29,240 nucleotides of DNA. Source: Clostridia bacterium (GTDB taxonomy: Bacteria > Bacillota > Clostridia > TANB77 > CAG-508). This document shows, in pieces, positions 1-7,062 of this stretch; the stretch's first letter is position 1; each line of letters begins with the position of its first letter. The translations under genes and the position numbers were made by a program. Location: the NCBI GenBank assembly GCA_900772235.1, contig CAAGQX010000115.1, forward strand, positions 1-29,240, given 5' to 3'. The notes beneath the pieces are model-generated. The model did no database searches. It worked only from the letters and a program-made list of their open reading frames with translations, and was not told where the DNA came from.

Positions 1-78
1 ACATACCTCCCGGATTTTCTTGAAAAAAATAATATATATAACTCCGACGAGATTGGGCGGATTGTTGTAACAAAGTAA
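1..78 (+). CDS. C-terminal fragment of an unrecognised protein
   Basis: Frame 1 is open from the window edge and ends at TAA 76-78, giving 25 residues (TYLPDFLEKNN... ending IVVTK). I do not recognise the family. It contains an in-frame CGG at 58-60 followed by A. If this CGG is recoded like the four others in the window, the protein would instead read ...DEIGGLL and stop at TAA 68-70, just before the dispersed repeat that begins at 75. In frame 0 the stop codon overlaps that repeat. The sequence cannot decide between the two ends. The start lies outside the window. Confidence 0.55.
   Translation, partial: TYLPDFLEKNNIYNSDEIGRIVVTK
55..61 (+). other. possible fifth CGG-A recoding site
   Basis: GGG CGG A in the frame of the terminal fragment. 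It has the same CGGA core as the four homology-supported +1 sites in this window. Either reading stops within a few codons, so it is untested here. Confidence 0.3.
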
Positions 79-128
79 AAATTTTATATTAATTTTTAAA
101 TACCGTGAAGTTAAGCAAATTACAATTT
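75..128 (-). repeat. dispersed repeat, inverted copy of the one at the window end
   Basis: These 54 nt are the reverse complement of 29140-29193 with two mismatches by eye. It lies immediately downstream of a gene, as the copy at the other end does. The shared motif AAATTGTAATTTG also forms the ends of the composite element at 14495-14826. This is therefore a dispersed intergenic repeat family that sits over or next to stop codons. Confidence 0.8.
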
Positions 129-165
129 TGACTACTACTATTATGTACAAAAATGAGCATAAATA

Positions 166-194
166 TTGACAAAAAATATAAATAAAAGTATAAT
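166..194 (+). promoter_or_regulatory. sigma-A-type promoter, perfect consensus
   Basis: TTGACA 166-171, 17-nt spacer, TATAAT 189-194. It drives the small membrane protein at 226. Confidence 0.8.
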
Positions 195-225
195 AATAAA
201 GTAGTAAATTAATGTAGGTGATAAA

Positions 226-387
226 ATGCTAGCAAAAAGCTGGAAAAAAATTGGATTAATAATAGTAATAATATTATGTTTAATAAATGGAATTGTAAAA
301 CTTACTAAAGTTGTTTCGTTTGATAGAACAATAAATGCAATAAAATCAAACTTATCGGTATTAACACAAAAAAACGCAAAAAAATAG
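226..387 (+). CDS. small single-span membrane protein, unknown function
   Basis: 53 codons from ATG 226, preceded by an AGGTGAT ribosome site and a consensus promoter. The protein starts MLAKSWKK, followed by one strongly hydrophobic helix at about residues 9-27 and a short basic tail ending NAKK. That predicts a one-span membrane mini-protein with a positively charged N-terminus. I do not recognise a family. It sits between the gene end at the window edge and rpmE. Its reality rests on the good promoter, the ribosome site and the coherent membrane segment; I cannot claim conservation. Confidence 0.6.
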   Translation: MLAKSWKKIGLIIVIILCLINGIVKLTKVVSFDRTINAIKSNLSVLTQKNAKK

Positions 388-396
388 GTAAAAAGT

Positions 397-425
397 TTGC
401 AAAATAAAATTAAATATGTTAAAAT
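397..425 (+). promoter_or_regulatory. promoter for rpmE
   Basis: TTGCAA 397-402, 17-nt spacer, TAAAAT 420-425, about 45 nt before the rpmE start. Confidence 0.55.
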
Positions 426-471
426 ATATAAAGTTTTGTTTAAAAAGTTAAGGAAGAGGTGAATACTTAAA

Positions 472-672
472 ATGAAAGAAGGAATACATCCAAATTTTGA
501 AAAAACAACAATTACATGCGCTTGTGGTAATGTAATGGAAGTTGGTTCAACAAAAAAAGATTTAAAAGTAGATGTTTGCTCTAAATGTCACGCATTCTGG
601 ACAGGTAACTTAAAAAGAGAAACAACAGGTGGTAGAGCAGATAAATTTAAAAAGAAATATGGTATTGAATAA
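472..672 (+). CDS. rpmE: 50S ribosomal protein L31 (zinc-binding type)
   Basis: 66 residues, typical length for bacterial L31 of the large ribosomal subunit. It opens MKEGIHPNF, a family hallmark (usually M(K)xxIHPxY). Four cysteines in two pairs, CAC near residues 16-18 and CSKC near 36-39, mark the zinc-binding C+ form, consistent with a zinc-replete paralogue rather than the cysteine-free zinc-starvation form. The C-terminus has the usual GRADKFKKKYG. ATG 472 follows an AGGAAGAGGTG ribosome site. It has its own promoter upstream and a good terminator just after, so it is probably a single-gene transcript. Confidence 0.97.
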   Translation: MKEGIHPNFEKTTITCACGNVMEVGSTKKDLKVDVCSKCHAFWTGNLKRETTGGRADKFKKKYGIE

Positions 673-684
673 TAATTATAAAGG

Positions 685-709
685 AAGATGGGAGACCATC
701 TTTTTTTAT
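685..709 (+). terminator. rho-independent terminator after rpmE
   Basis: Stem AAGATGG (685-691) / CCATCTT (696-702), GAGA loop, running into a T tract. Confidence 0.9.
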
Positions 710-774
710 TTTTTGTAACACAAAAAAATATTTTTGCATAATATACCTTGAAAAAAATTTAAGGAGGTAATATT

Positions 775-945
775 ATGCCAGATGATAGAAATTGCGGTTG
801 CGGATGTGGCAACAATAGCCCATTAGGAGGTTTGTTTAATACAAGATGCGGTTGCGGATGTGGAAATGGAGATAGTACAATTCTATTTTTTATAATAGTG
901 TTCCTACTATTATTTACAAATTGCGGATGTGGATGCAACGGATAG
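775..945 (+). CDS. Cys-Gly-rich membrane mini-protein (chorion-like high-cysteine type)
   Basis: 56 residues from ATG 775, behind a perfect AAGGAGG ribosome site. Three blocks of alternating Cys-Gly (CGCGCG near residues 8-13, CGCGCG near 26-31, CGCGC near the end) enclose a hydrophobic helix, ILFFIIVFLLLF. Small clostridial proteins of this form are often named 'chorion class high-cysteine' by resemblance only; their function is unknown to me. The dense cysteines suggest metal binding, disulphide cross-linking or a spore-coat role, which is inference. The longer reading frame on the opposite strand here (Pro-His rich) is the shadow of the Cys-Gly codons. Confidence 0.75.
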   Translation: MPDDRNCGCGCGNNSPLGGLFNTRCGCGCGNGDSTILFFIIVFLLLFTNCGCGCNG

Positions 946-971
946 TACATAAGAAATATAATTTCTAAAAT

Positions 972-1009
972 AAATAGTGAAGAATTAATAAAATAGTTCT
1001 TCACTATTT
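972..1009 (+). terminator. terminator-like hairpin
   Basis: Perfect 13-bp stem (972-984 with 997-1009), core AGTGAAGAA/TTCTTCACT, 12-nt loop. The tail is only weakly T-rich. Confidence 0.65.
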
Positions 1010-1048
1010 ATTTACTAAAAACTACCAGGCATTTTTTCGCTAAATTCC

Positions 1049-1077
1049 TTGACTATGTTTTTTCGATAAGATATACT
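1049..1077 (+). promoter_or_regulatory. promoter for the glucosaminidase gene
   Basis: TTGACT 1049-1054, 17-nt spacer, TATACT 1072-1077. Confidence 0.75.
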
Positions 1078-1116
1078 ATAATTGTTTAGAATATTTTATA
1101 TACAGGAGATGAAAAA

Positions 1117-3039
1117 ATGCTAAAAAGCAAGAAAATTGTAAGTACTATATTAGTATTAACAATAATTATATATTATATGCTAGGAATATTTATAAATAAT
1201 AAAGTATATGCTGTAGAAAGAAATAGAACATCAAATTTAAACAGCCTAGAAAATAGTAGCTATCCTGGGGTTTTAGCATTAATAAACGAATTAAAAAAAT
1301 CACATCCCAATTGGACATTCACAGTTCTTTATACTGGATTAGATTGGAGCAATGTTATTTATAAAGAAACTTCAGCATTACATGGTAGAAGCCTAGTTCA
1401 AAACAGCAGTGCTGGATGGACATGCCCTACATGTGGAAGTACACCATATGATAATGGCACATGGTATTGTGCTTCACCTACAACTGTTTCATATTATATG
1501 GATATAAGAAACTGGTTATCAGAAAGCTACATATTTGCTTTTGAAACACTATCATATGATTCTTCAACACAAACAATTGATGGAGTTAAAAAAATATTAT
1601 CTGGAACATTTATGGATAGAGATTCTATAAACTATTATGATACAGAAGGAAACATGCAAACAATTAATAAATCATATGCACAAATTATTATGGAAGCTGC
1701 TGCTGAAGCAAAAGTTAGTCCATACCATTTAGCATCAAGAGTAAAACAAGAACAAGGTAGTGGAGGAAGCAGTTTAATTAGCGGAAAATATACATATACA
1801 GATGGAAATGGAAACACAATAACAGATTTAAGAGGATATTATAATTACTTTAACATTGGAGCATCAGGAGGAAATTCTGCAGCTATTATAAGAAATGGAC
1901 TAAACAAAGCAAAATCTAAAGGTTGGACAACTCCAGAGCTTGCAATAAAAGGAGGAGCAACATTTTTAGCAGCAGAATATATTAGCAATTACCAAGACTG
2001 CTTATATTTAGAAAAATATCAAGTTGATAGTGCAGGAGGATTATATTCACATCAATATATGCAAAATGTTTCAGCGCCATTTTCAGAAGGATATACTACA
2101 TACAAGGCATATAGAGATATGGGAATGTTAGACTATAGTTTTAACTTTATAATTCCAGTATATGAAAATATGCCAACAACAGTTAGCCCAATGCCAAACT
2201 CAGTAGCAATGGATATTGTTACTGAAAATGTAAAAGTTACAACTGCTTATTCTGCATTAAAAGTAAGAAGCTCAGCTTCAAGCAGTTCAACATTGATAGG
2301 TTCATTAGATAAAGGAACAGTAGTGTTAAGAATAGAAAAAGCAACAGCAATGTCTAGCGACGGAAGATATTGGGATAAAGTAGTATACAATACAGGAACA
2401 AATTTGATAGTTGGATATGCAGCAAGAACCGACACAGATGGTTCTAAATATTTGACTGAAGTAGAAGATGTTATAACTACAAATGAAAAAGCTATAACTA
2501 CCACAGATGTAAATTTAAGAAATGGACCAGGATTAACAGGAACAACAGTTAAAAAAACATTACCAAAAGATTTAGAAGTAACTATTATCGATAAAATAGG
2601 ATATGAGATTAATGGCTACATATGGTATAGAGTTAAAACATCAGATGGAACACAAGGATATTTAGCAGCAGAGTATTTAACAAGCAATATTGAACCAAAA
2701 GAAAAATATAAAATAAAGGACAAAAATTTATTAATTGCACCAGGAACTAAAATTGATGATATTGAAGGAGCAAAACTAAATGGCTCAATACTAGGAACTG
2801 GAGCACAAGTAACTTTAAATGGAGAACAATATATTCTAGTTGTAATAGGTGATACAAATGGAGATGGGGAAATAACTCCATTGGATTATGTAAAAGTAAA
2901 AAATCATATTATGAATATAAGTACATTAAATGATTGCTATAATATGGCAGCGGATGTTAATGAAGATGGAAATATAACACCACTAGATTATGTAAAAATA
3001 AAAAATCATATAATGCAAGTAAAATATATTACTTTATAA
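1117..3039 (+). CDS. secreted beta-N-acetylglucosaminidase with two SH3 domains and a dockerin-like C-terminus
   Basis: 640 residues; ATG 1117 follows CAGGAGATG. Order: signal peptide (about 1-33, cleavage likely after VYA); glucosaminidase module of the LytG/LytB type (about 48-355), with a CPTC...C insert (103-118), the family-like YYMDIRNWL (127-134) and RVKQEQGSG, where Glu212 is the probable catalytic acid; bacterial SH3 domains at about 372-447 and 460-524; then two dockerin repeats, DTNGDGEITPLDYVK (579-593) and DVNEDGNITPLDYVK (613-627). It should cut glycan strands of peptidoglycan outside the cell, with the SH3 domains holding the wall. Dockerins bind cohesins, but no cohesin is seen here. 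The next gene, 21 nt downstream, encodes a surface protein, so the two are probably co-transcribed. Confidence 0.9.
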   Translation: MLKSKKIVSTILVLTIIIYYMLGIFINNKVYAVERNRTSNLNSLENSSYPGVLALINELKKSHPNWTFTVLYTGLDWSNVIYKETSALHGRSLVQNSSAGWTCPTCGSTPYDNGTWYCASPTTVSYYMDIRNWLSESYIFAFETLSYDSSTQTIDGVKKILSGTFMDRDSINYYDTEGNMQTINKSYAQIIMEAAAEAKVSPYHLASRVKQEQGSGGSSLISGKYTYTDGNGNTITDLRGYYNYFNIGASGGNSAAIIRNGLNKAKSKGWTTPELAIKGGATFLAAEYISNYQDCLYLEKYQVDSAGGLYSHQYMQNVSAPFSEGYTTYKAYRDMGMLDYSFNFIIPVYENMPTTVSPMPNSVAMDIVTENVKVTTAYSALKVRSSASSSSTLIGSLDKGTVVLRIEKATAMSSDGRYWDKVVYNTGTNLIVGYAARTDTDGSKYLTEVEDVITTNEKAITTTDVNLRNGPGLTGTTVKKTLPKDLEVTIIDKIGYEINGYIWYRVKTSDGTQGYLAAEYLTSNIEPKEKYKIKDKNLLIAPGTKIDDIEGAKLNGSILGTGAQVTLNGEQYILVVIGDTNGDGEITPLDYVKVKNHIMNISTLNDCYNMAADVNEDGNITPLDYVKIKNHIMQVKYITL

Positions 3040-3060
3040 TTTTTGAGGAGGAAAAGACAA

Positions 3061-4491
3061 ATGAAAAAGAAAACTATAAAAATATTATTGACATTAATAA
3101 GTGCAATAGTACTATACTTGCTATTAACAACAACTTCACAAGCTGCATTAAGTATAAGTACATCAAAATCAACAGTTTCACCAGGAGAAAGTTTTTCAGT
3201 AACGGTTTCAGTTAGTAGCAACGAAGCAGGGGCAATTAATTTATCAGTAAGTAATGGAAGATTGAGTAGAAATTATGTAGATTTAATGTCTCAATCATCA
3301 GTGACTATTTCTTGCACAGCAGGAAATTCAGGAACAGTTTCGATATCTGCTTCTGGAAGAGTTGCAAATTACAATACAGAAACTGAGGGACAACAAAGTG
3401 CTTCAAAAACTGTACAGATTGTAACTCCTGTTACACCAGTAAACCCAAGTAATGGTGGAAATAATAGTTCGAATAACAATAATAATTCTAAACCAAATAC
3501 AAATAACAACTCTAACTCGAATAATAACAACAATAAACCAGAAACACAAAAATCAAGCGACTCAACATTAAAAAGTTTAACTATTGAAGGATGCGAGCTT
3601 TATCCTGAATTCAGCCCTGAAACTAAAGAATATAGCGTAAAAGTTGGAAATGATGTTACAAGTGTAAATATAGTAGCAACAGCAAACGATAGCAAAGCAA
3701 GCTGCAAATTAGAAGGTGTGTATCAAGACCTAGCAATTGGAGAAAACACAGCAACTGTAGTAGTAACTGCTGAAGATGGTTCTACAAATAGATATATAAT
3801 TAAAATAACAAGAGGAAGAGAAGCATTAAAACTAGTTACATTAAAAATTTCATATAAAGATAGTGAAGGAAATATTAAAGAATTAAAGTTAAATCCTGAA
3901 CTAAGTGAAGAAATTTTTGAATATAAATTAGAAGATTTATCATACTTAATTTCTAAATTAGATGTAGAAGTAATTGCAAACCTAGAAGATGCAAAAATAG
4001 AAATAACAGGAAATGAAAAACTATCAGAAGGCGAAAATATTATTACAATAACAATTACAATGCCTGCAGAAAGTGAAGAACTAGAAGATGAAGTTTTAAC
4101 ATATAAAATAGTAGTAAACAAAGAAAAAGAACCAGTAGTAACACCAATAGGAAAAATTAAAAATTGGTTTAAAGGAATAACAGGAACAGTTGGTGTATGG
4201 ATTAAAGATAATCAATATAAAATTCTAGTAGGATCATTAATGCTATGCAGTGCTTGTATGGGAGGAATATCTGTATATTTAATTATTGAATATAAAAAAT
4301 ATCGCCTATTAATACAAAAAGTTGCAGAAATAACTAGAATGAATAGCACAAATTCAGCACCTGCACCTCAAACAATAAATAATTTAAATATTCAAAATAG
4401 TGAAAATGAAGATTTAAAGGAAAACAATAAACCAAAAGAAATAGAAAATAAGGAAGAAGAAATACAAAAAAATAGAGGAAAACATTTTTAG
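3061..4491 (+). CDS. membrane-anchored surface protein with cadherin-like beta-sandwich domains
   Basis: 476 residues. ATG 3061 is chosen because GAGGAGG lies at 3045-3051; a TTG at 3043 would overlap that ribosome site. Order: signal peptide (1-29, ending SQA); an Ig/Big-like domain (30-122); an Asn/Ser-rich linker (about 128-165); a cadherin-like beta-sandwich (PF12733 type) at 169-251 with the characteristic LKSLTIEG start and FSPETKEYSVKV; a second, more divergent sandwich at 257-354; a membrane helix at about 388-409; and a charged cytoplasmic tail. It faces outward and is anchored near its C-terminus. The partner gene just upstream is a wall hydrolase, suggesting a shared role in the cell envelope. 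No enzymatic motif is visible. Confidence 0.8.
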   Translation: MKKKTIKILLTLISAIVLYLLLTTTSQAALSISTSKSTVSPGESFSVTVSVSSNEAGAINLSVSNGRLSRNYVDLMSQSSVTISCTAGNSGTVSISASGRVANYNTETEGQQSASKTVQIVTPVTPVNPSNGGNNSSNNNNNSKPNTNNNSNSNNNNNKPETQKSSDSTLKSLTIEGCELYPEFSPETKEYSVKVGNDVTSVNIVATANDSKASCKLEGVYQDLAIGENTATVVVTAEDGSTNRYIIKITRGREALKLVTLKISYKDSEGNIKELKLNPELSEEIFEYKLEDLSYLISKLDVEVIANLEDAKIEITGNEKLSEGENIITITITMPAESEELEDEVLTYKIVVNKEKEPVVTPIGKIKNWFKGITGTVGVWIKDNQYKILVGSLMLCSACMGGISVYLIIEYKKYRLLIQKVAEITRMNSTNSAPAPQTINNLNIQNSENEDLKENNKPKEIENKEEEIQKNRGKHF

Positions 4492-4495
4492 AAAA

Positions 4496-4521
4496 TAGGG
4501 TGACTAAAAATAGTCACCCTA
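4496..4521 (+). terminator. strong hairpin between a protein gene and tRNA-Thr
   Basis: Perfect 11-bp stem TAGGGTGACTA/TAGTCACCCTA with an AAAA loop, ending 7 nt before the tRNA. There is no T tract, so it may be a processing or leaky termination signal. Confidence 0.6.
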
Positions 4522-4528
4522 AGTGTAT

Positions 4529-4604
4529 GCTTCCATAGCTCAGTAGGTAGAGCAACAGATTCGTAACCTGTAGGTCGGGCGTTCGATTCGCCCTGGAAGC
4601 TCCA
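4529..4604 (+). tRNA. tRNA-Thr (anticodon CGT)
   Basis: 76 nt with encoded CCA. Acceptor GCTTCCA/TGGAAGC pairs fully; D stem GCTC/GAGC; T arm GGGCG-TTCGATT-CGCCC. The anticodon loop TTCGTAA gives CGT, which reads ACG. One A-C mismatch closes the anticodon stem (ACAGA/CCTGT). No promoter is evident in the 7 nt after the preceding hairpin. Confidence 0.96.
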
Positions 4605-4636
4605 AAAGAATAAAATTAATTTTGGAGGTTATAATA

Positions 4637-5257
4637 ATGGAGCAAGCTATAAATAAAAAGGCTTATGAACTATCAAAAACAGGAGAACTAATACAAACAA
4701 TATTAATTATTCTAGGTACATTGTTAGTACCAGCATTTGCACCACAACTTTTAATAACAGTTTTTGGAAAAACAAGTTGGATAGCAAGCCATTCACAAAT
4801 TGTAGTTGGTAGTATAGTAAATACAGCATTAATTATTGCAGGATTGAACTTAAAAGGTTGGAGAAAGTTAATATTAGTAGCAACGCTACCAAGCCTATCT
4901 GCAATTGGAAGTGGTTATATATTTGGAAGTTTAACTAAAGTTACAATTTTTATGATACCAGGAATATGGTTAGGTAATTTTTCACTAATGGTATTAATGA
5001 AATACTTATATGCAAATAAAAAAGTAAATTATATAGTGAGTTCAGCAATATCTATAATTGTAAAAGTTGCAATTATATTTGGAGTATTAAATATATGGAT
5101 GGCAGCATCTGTACTTCCAAGCAAGGGAGTAGTGGCAAATACATTAAGAAATACTATGGGATTAACACAAATTATAACAGCAACAATAGGAGCAATAATT
5201 TCTGTACTAGTAATAAAACTAGGGTTTGAACACACTGAAAATAAAGCTAAAAAGTAA
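4637..5257 (+). CDS. multi-pass membrane protein, possibly ECF S-component-like
   Basis: 206 residues. ATG 4637 is used because TTGGAGGT at 4622-4629 is its ribosome site; a TTG start at 4622 would lie inside it. About six hydrophobic helices are visible (about 19-42, 58-75, 80-104, 110-128, 135-158, 180-200), with a lysine-rich tail. Length and layout recall the substrate-binding membrane subunits of ECF vitamin/metal transporters, and similar clostridial proteins sometimes carry misleading database names. No diagnostic ligand motif is visible, so the function is not assigned. It lies between tRNA-Thr and 5S rRNA. Confidence 0.7.
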   Translation: MEQAINKKAYELSKTGELIQTILIILGTLLVPAFAPQLLITVFGKTSWIASHSQIVVGSIVNTALIIAGLNLKGWRKLILVATLPSLSAIGSGYIFGSLTKVTIFMIPGIWLGNFSLMVLMKYLYANKKVNYIVSSAISIIVKVAIIFGVLNIWMAASVLPSKGVVANTLRNTMGLTQIITATIGAIISVLVIKLGFEHTENKAKK

Positions 5258-5291
5258 CCTATAAAAAAATTAAAAAAATTTAAAAAAAGTA

Positions 5292-5320
5292 TTGCATTTT
5301 TTAAATAGATAATGTATAAT
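5292..5320 (+). promoter_or_regulatory. promoter for 5S rRNA / tRNA-Asn
   Basis: TTGCAT 5292-5297, 17-nt spacer, TATAAT 5315-5320. The predicted start, about 7 nt on, falls at the 5' end of 5S rRNA. Confidence 0.8.
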
Positions 5321-5326
5321 ACCAAC

Positions 5327-5442
5327 TATGGTGATGATAATCATGAGGATACACCTGTTCCCATACCGAACACAGAAGTTAAGCTCATGCATGCCGAAAA
5401 TACTTGCGGGTTACCCTGCTGGAAAGATAGGTAGTCGCCAAT
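5327..5442 (+). rRNA. rrf: 5S ribosomal RNA
   Basis: Contains the conserved loop segment ACCTGTTCCCATACCGAAC, followed by ACAGAAGTTAAGCTC, and the 3' segment GGTAGTCGCCA, which pairs with TGGTGAT at the start. About 116 nt; the ends are estimated to a few nt. It is a solitary 5S with its own promoter and no 16S or 23S nearby, co-transcribed with the tRNA-Asn that follows. Confidence 0.93.
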
Positions 5443-5450
5443 TTATATAT

Positions 5451-5741
5451 TCCCCCATAGCTCAGTTGGTAGAGCGCTCGGCTGTTGAATGTTAGCAGCT
5501 CTATAGAGAAATCTATAGATGAGAAGGTGGCTAATTCGGTGAAACTCGTAAATAACAAAGTTATACGACAATACCGAGCAAGGTTAAAACCGTGTGTAGA
5601 GACTTTACACCACCTACCTAAATCGCAAGACATGGTAAAGATAAAGTCCAGACTACAAATTGTAATTTTTACAATGTTAATGAAAGTTAATGTAGTAAAG
5701 TAACCGATAGGTCGTTGGTTCGAGTCCAACTAGGGGAGCCA
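5451..5741 (+). tRNA. tRNA-Asn (anticodon GTT) interrupted by a group I intron
   Basis: Exon 1 is 5451-5485 and exon 2 is 5701-5741, with encoded CCA. Joined, they give a 76-nt tRNA: D arm GCTC-AGTTGGTA-GAGC, anticodon loop CTGTTAA, T arm GTTGG-TTCGAGT-CCAAC, discriminator G. The insertion falls between the second and third anticodon bases (GT|T). The acceptor TCCCCCA/TAGGGGA has one C-A mismatch, and the top anticodon-stem pair is C-T. It lies 8 nt after 5S rRNA and ends at a terminator, so it is co-transcribed with the 5S. Confidence 0.93.
5486..5700 (+). ncRNA. group I intron (small, tRNA-type) in tRNA-Asn
   Basis: 215 nt. P1: exon GGCTGT (5480-5485) pairs with guide GCAGCT (5495-5500), leaving the diagnostic U-G wobble at the 5' splice site. 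P2: CTATAGA/TCTATAG (5501-5507, 5512-5518) capped by a GAAA tetraloop. P3: AGGTGG (5525-5530)/CCACCT (5610-5615). P4: TTCGGT (5535-5540)/ACCGAG (5573-5578). P5: TCGT..ATAAC/GTTAT..ACGA (5546-5568). P6: GGTT/AACC (5582-5591). P7: GACTTTA (5601-5607)/TAAAGTC (5642-5648), inside R-like and S-like (AAGATAAAGTCC) elements. P9: ACTACA (5652-5657)/TGTAGT (5691-5696). The last base, G5700, fits the terminal omega-G. There is no homing endonuclease. Size and host resemble the IC3 introns of bacterial tRNAs; the subgroup is inferred. Confidence 0.92.
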
Positions 5742-5744
5742 AAG

Positions 5745-5773
5745 AAGCAAGTCAATTGTTGACTTGCTTTTTC
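5745..5773 (+). terminator. terminator of the 5S-tRNA-Asn unit
   Basis: Stem AAGCAAGTCAA (5745-5755)/TTGACTTGCTT (5759-5769), 3-nt loop, T-rich tail. Confidence 0.92.
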
Positions 5774-5826
5774 TTATAATAGACCTTGAAAAAATATTTT
5801 AAACAATTAAATAGGAGGACTACACT

Positions 5827-6480
5827 ATGAGTAAATATGAGTATATAATTTTTGACTTAGATGGGACTTTAATAGATCCTAAAATAGGACAAATAAATTC
5901 TGTAGATTATGCTTTAAAAAGTTTTAATATATATGAACCTAATAAAGAAATATTGAGCAAATTTATAGGTCCACCACTAAAAGAATCATTTGCAAAATAT
6001 TATAATTTTAATGAAGAACAAATAGAAAAAGGCATAGAGAAGTATAGAGAATATTTCATTAGTAAAGGTTTAAAGCAAGCAAAACTTTATGATGGAATAC
6101 TAGAAATGTTGCAAGAATTAAACCACAGCAATAGAAAAATGATAATAGCTACTTCAAATCCAACAGCGTTTGCAGAAGAAATTGCAAAAACATATAAAAT
6201 AGAAAAATATTTTTATGATATATGTGGCAGTAATATGGATGGAAGCAGGGTTTTAAAACAAGAAGTTATAGCTTATGCTATAAATAAGAATAACATAAAG
6301 AAATTAAATAAAGTTGTTATGGTAGGAGATAGAATTCACGATATAATTGGTGCAAAGAAGAATAAAATAGACTCAATAGGAGTTTTATATGGATATGGCA
6401 GTGAAGAGGAATTTAGTGACGCAAAGCCAAACTATTACATAAGAACAGTGGAAGAATTAAAAATATTATTAAATAGTTAA
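5827..6480 (+). CDS. HAD-family phosphatase (phosphoglycolate phosphatase-like)
   Basis: 217 residues; ATG 5827 follows TAGGAGG. All HAD motifs are present: motif I FDLDGT with nucleophile Asp10 and acid/base Asp12; motif II ATS with Thr109/Ser110; motif III Lys144; motif IV GDRIHD with Asp168 and Asp172 for magnesium. The segment after motif I has the helical cap and the GPPLKESF typical of the Gph/PGMB-like subfamily. Expected activity is cytosolic hydrolysis of a small phosphate ester; the substrate cannot be read from sequence (phosphoglycolate, pyrimidine nucleotide or a damaged metabolite are options). It appears to be a solo gene between the tRNA terminator and the HNH gene. Confidence 0.9.
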   Translation: MSKYEYIIFDLDGTLIDPKIGQINSVDYALKSFNIYEPNKEILSKFIGPPLKESFAKYYNFNEEQIEKGIEKYREYFISKGLKQAKLYDGILEMLQELNHSNRKMIIATSNPTAFAEEIAKTYKIEKYFYDICGSNMDGSRVLKQEVIAYAINKNNIKKLNKVVMVGDRIHDIIGAKKNKIDSIGVLYGYGSEEEFSDAKPNYYIRTVEELKILLNS

Positions 6481-6492
6481 TACATTATAAAT

Positions 6493-6514
6493 AAACAAAT
6501 GCAAGCACTTGTTT
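6493..6514 (+). terminator. weak hairpin after the HAD gene
   Basis: AAACAAATGC/GCACTTGTTT with one A-C mismatch and a very short loop; only a short T run. Possible weak terminator. Confidence 0.35.
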
Positions 6515-6554
6515 CCTGATGCGATATTTTATATTATTAAAATAGGTGATGATA

Positions 6555-6932
6555 ATGATAAAAAAATGTGAAATTTGTTCTAGAAATTTTGATACAAATA
6601 GTAAATCCAGATTATATTGCTATGAATGTAGTGGTGAATCCACTAGAACTAATTATAATACAAGAAAACACCAAAAAACAATTTTGAGAAGAAGCATGAA
6701 ATTACAAGCTATAAAAATATTAGGGGGAAAATGCAGTATATGTGGCTATAATAAATGCATTGATGCTTTGGAATTTCATCATGAAGATCCAAAAGAAAAA
6801 GATTTTAAATTAGGGTCTGGTAATACTATGTCGTGGAAAGAATATAAAAAAGAAGCATTAAAATGTATTTTAGTATGCTCTAATTGCCATAAAGAAATAC
6901 ATAGCAAAATAGGATATAAACAAAACAATTAA
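6555..6932 (+). CDS. small zinc-finger HNH-endonuclease-like protein
   Basis: 125 residues from ATG 6555, the best spaced start behind AGGTGAT (6544-6550); GTG 6546 and ATG 6549 overlap that site. An N-terminal zinc ribbon (CEIC near residue 5, CYEC near 24) is followed by a basic helix and a compact HNH module: CSIC (about 59-62), EFHHEDP with the metal/catalytic His pair (about 74-80), and VCSNCHKEIH (about 106-115). HNH proteins of this size are nucleases or nicking enzymes, often phage- or mobile-linked, but no phage genes surround it. It is a stand-alone gene with its own terminator; its biological role is unknown. Confidence 0.8.
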   Translation: MIKKCEICSRNFDTNSKSRLYCYECSGESTRTNYNTRKHQKTILRRSMKLQAIKILGGKCSICGYNKCIDALEFHHEDPKEKDFKLGSGNTMSWKEYKKEALKCILVCSNCHKEIHSKIGYKQNN

Positions 6933-6939
6933 TATAGGA

Positions 6940-6965
6940 AAGTCATCTTTCTGATGGCTTTTTTG
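6940..6965 (+). terminator. rho-independent terminator after the HNH gene
   Basis: AAGTCATC/GATGGCTT (6940-6947, 6953-6960) with one G-T pair, then TTTT. Confidence 0.88.
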
Positions 6966-7062
6966 CTTTTTATGTAGAAAAAGGCATTAGCCCGCTGCAA
7001 TGCGAAATTTATAACAGCTTTAAACATAATAATTTAGACAAAATATTTATTAATAAAAACTA

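Noticed and set aside
759..1004. Pro/His-rich reading frame on the minus strand
   Set aside because: It is the complement of the Cys-Gly codons of the gene at 775-945, which has the ribosome site.
3043..3060. TTG start for the surface protein
   Set aside because: It overlaps the GAGGAGG ribosome site that serves ATG 3061. The same reasoning moved the starts at 4622, 10346, 18820, 23595 and 26214.
5385..5729. Open reading frames on both strands over the tRNA-Asn region (5385-5729 minus, 5485-5703 plus)
   Set aside because: They cover 5S rRNA, tRNA exons and the structured intron, have no ribosome site, and resemble no protein; the intron core pairings explain the sequence.
6970..7060. Possible small RNA or gene upstream of the CmpB-type protein
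   Set aside because: No stable structure, promoter or ribosome site pattern was found beyond the promoter at 7063.
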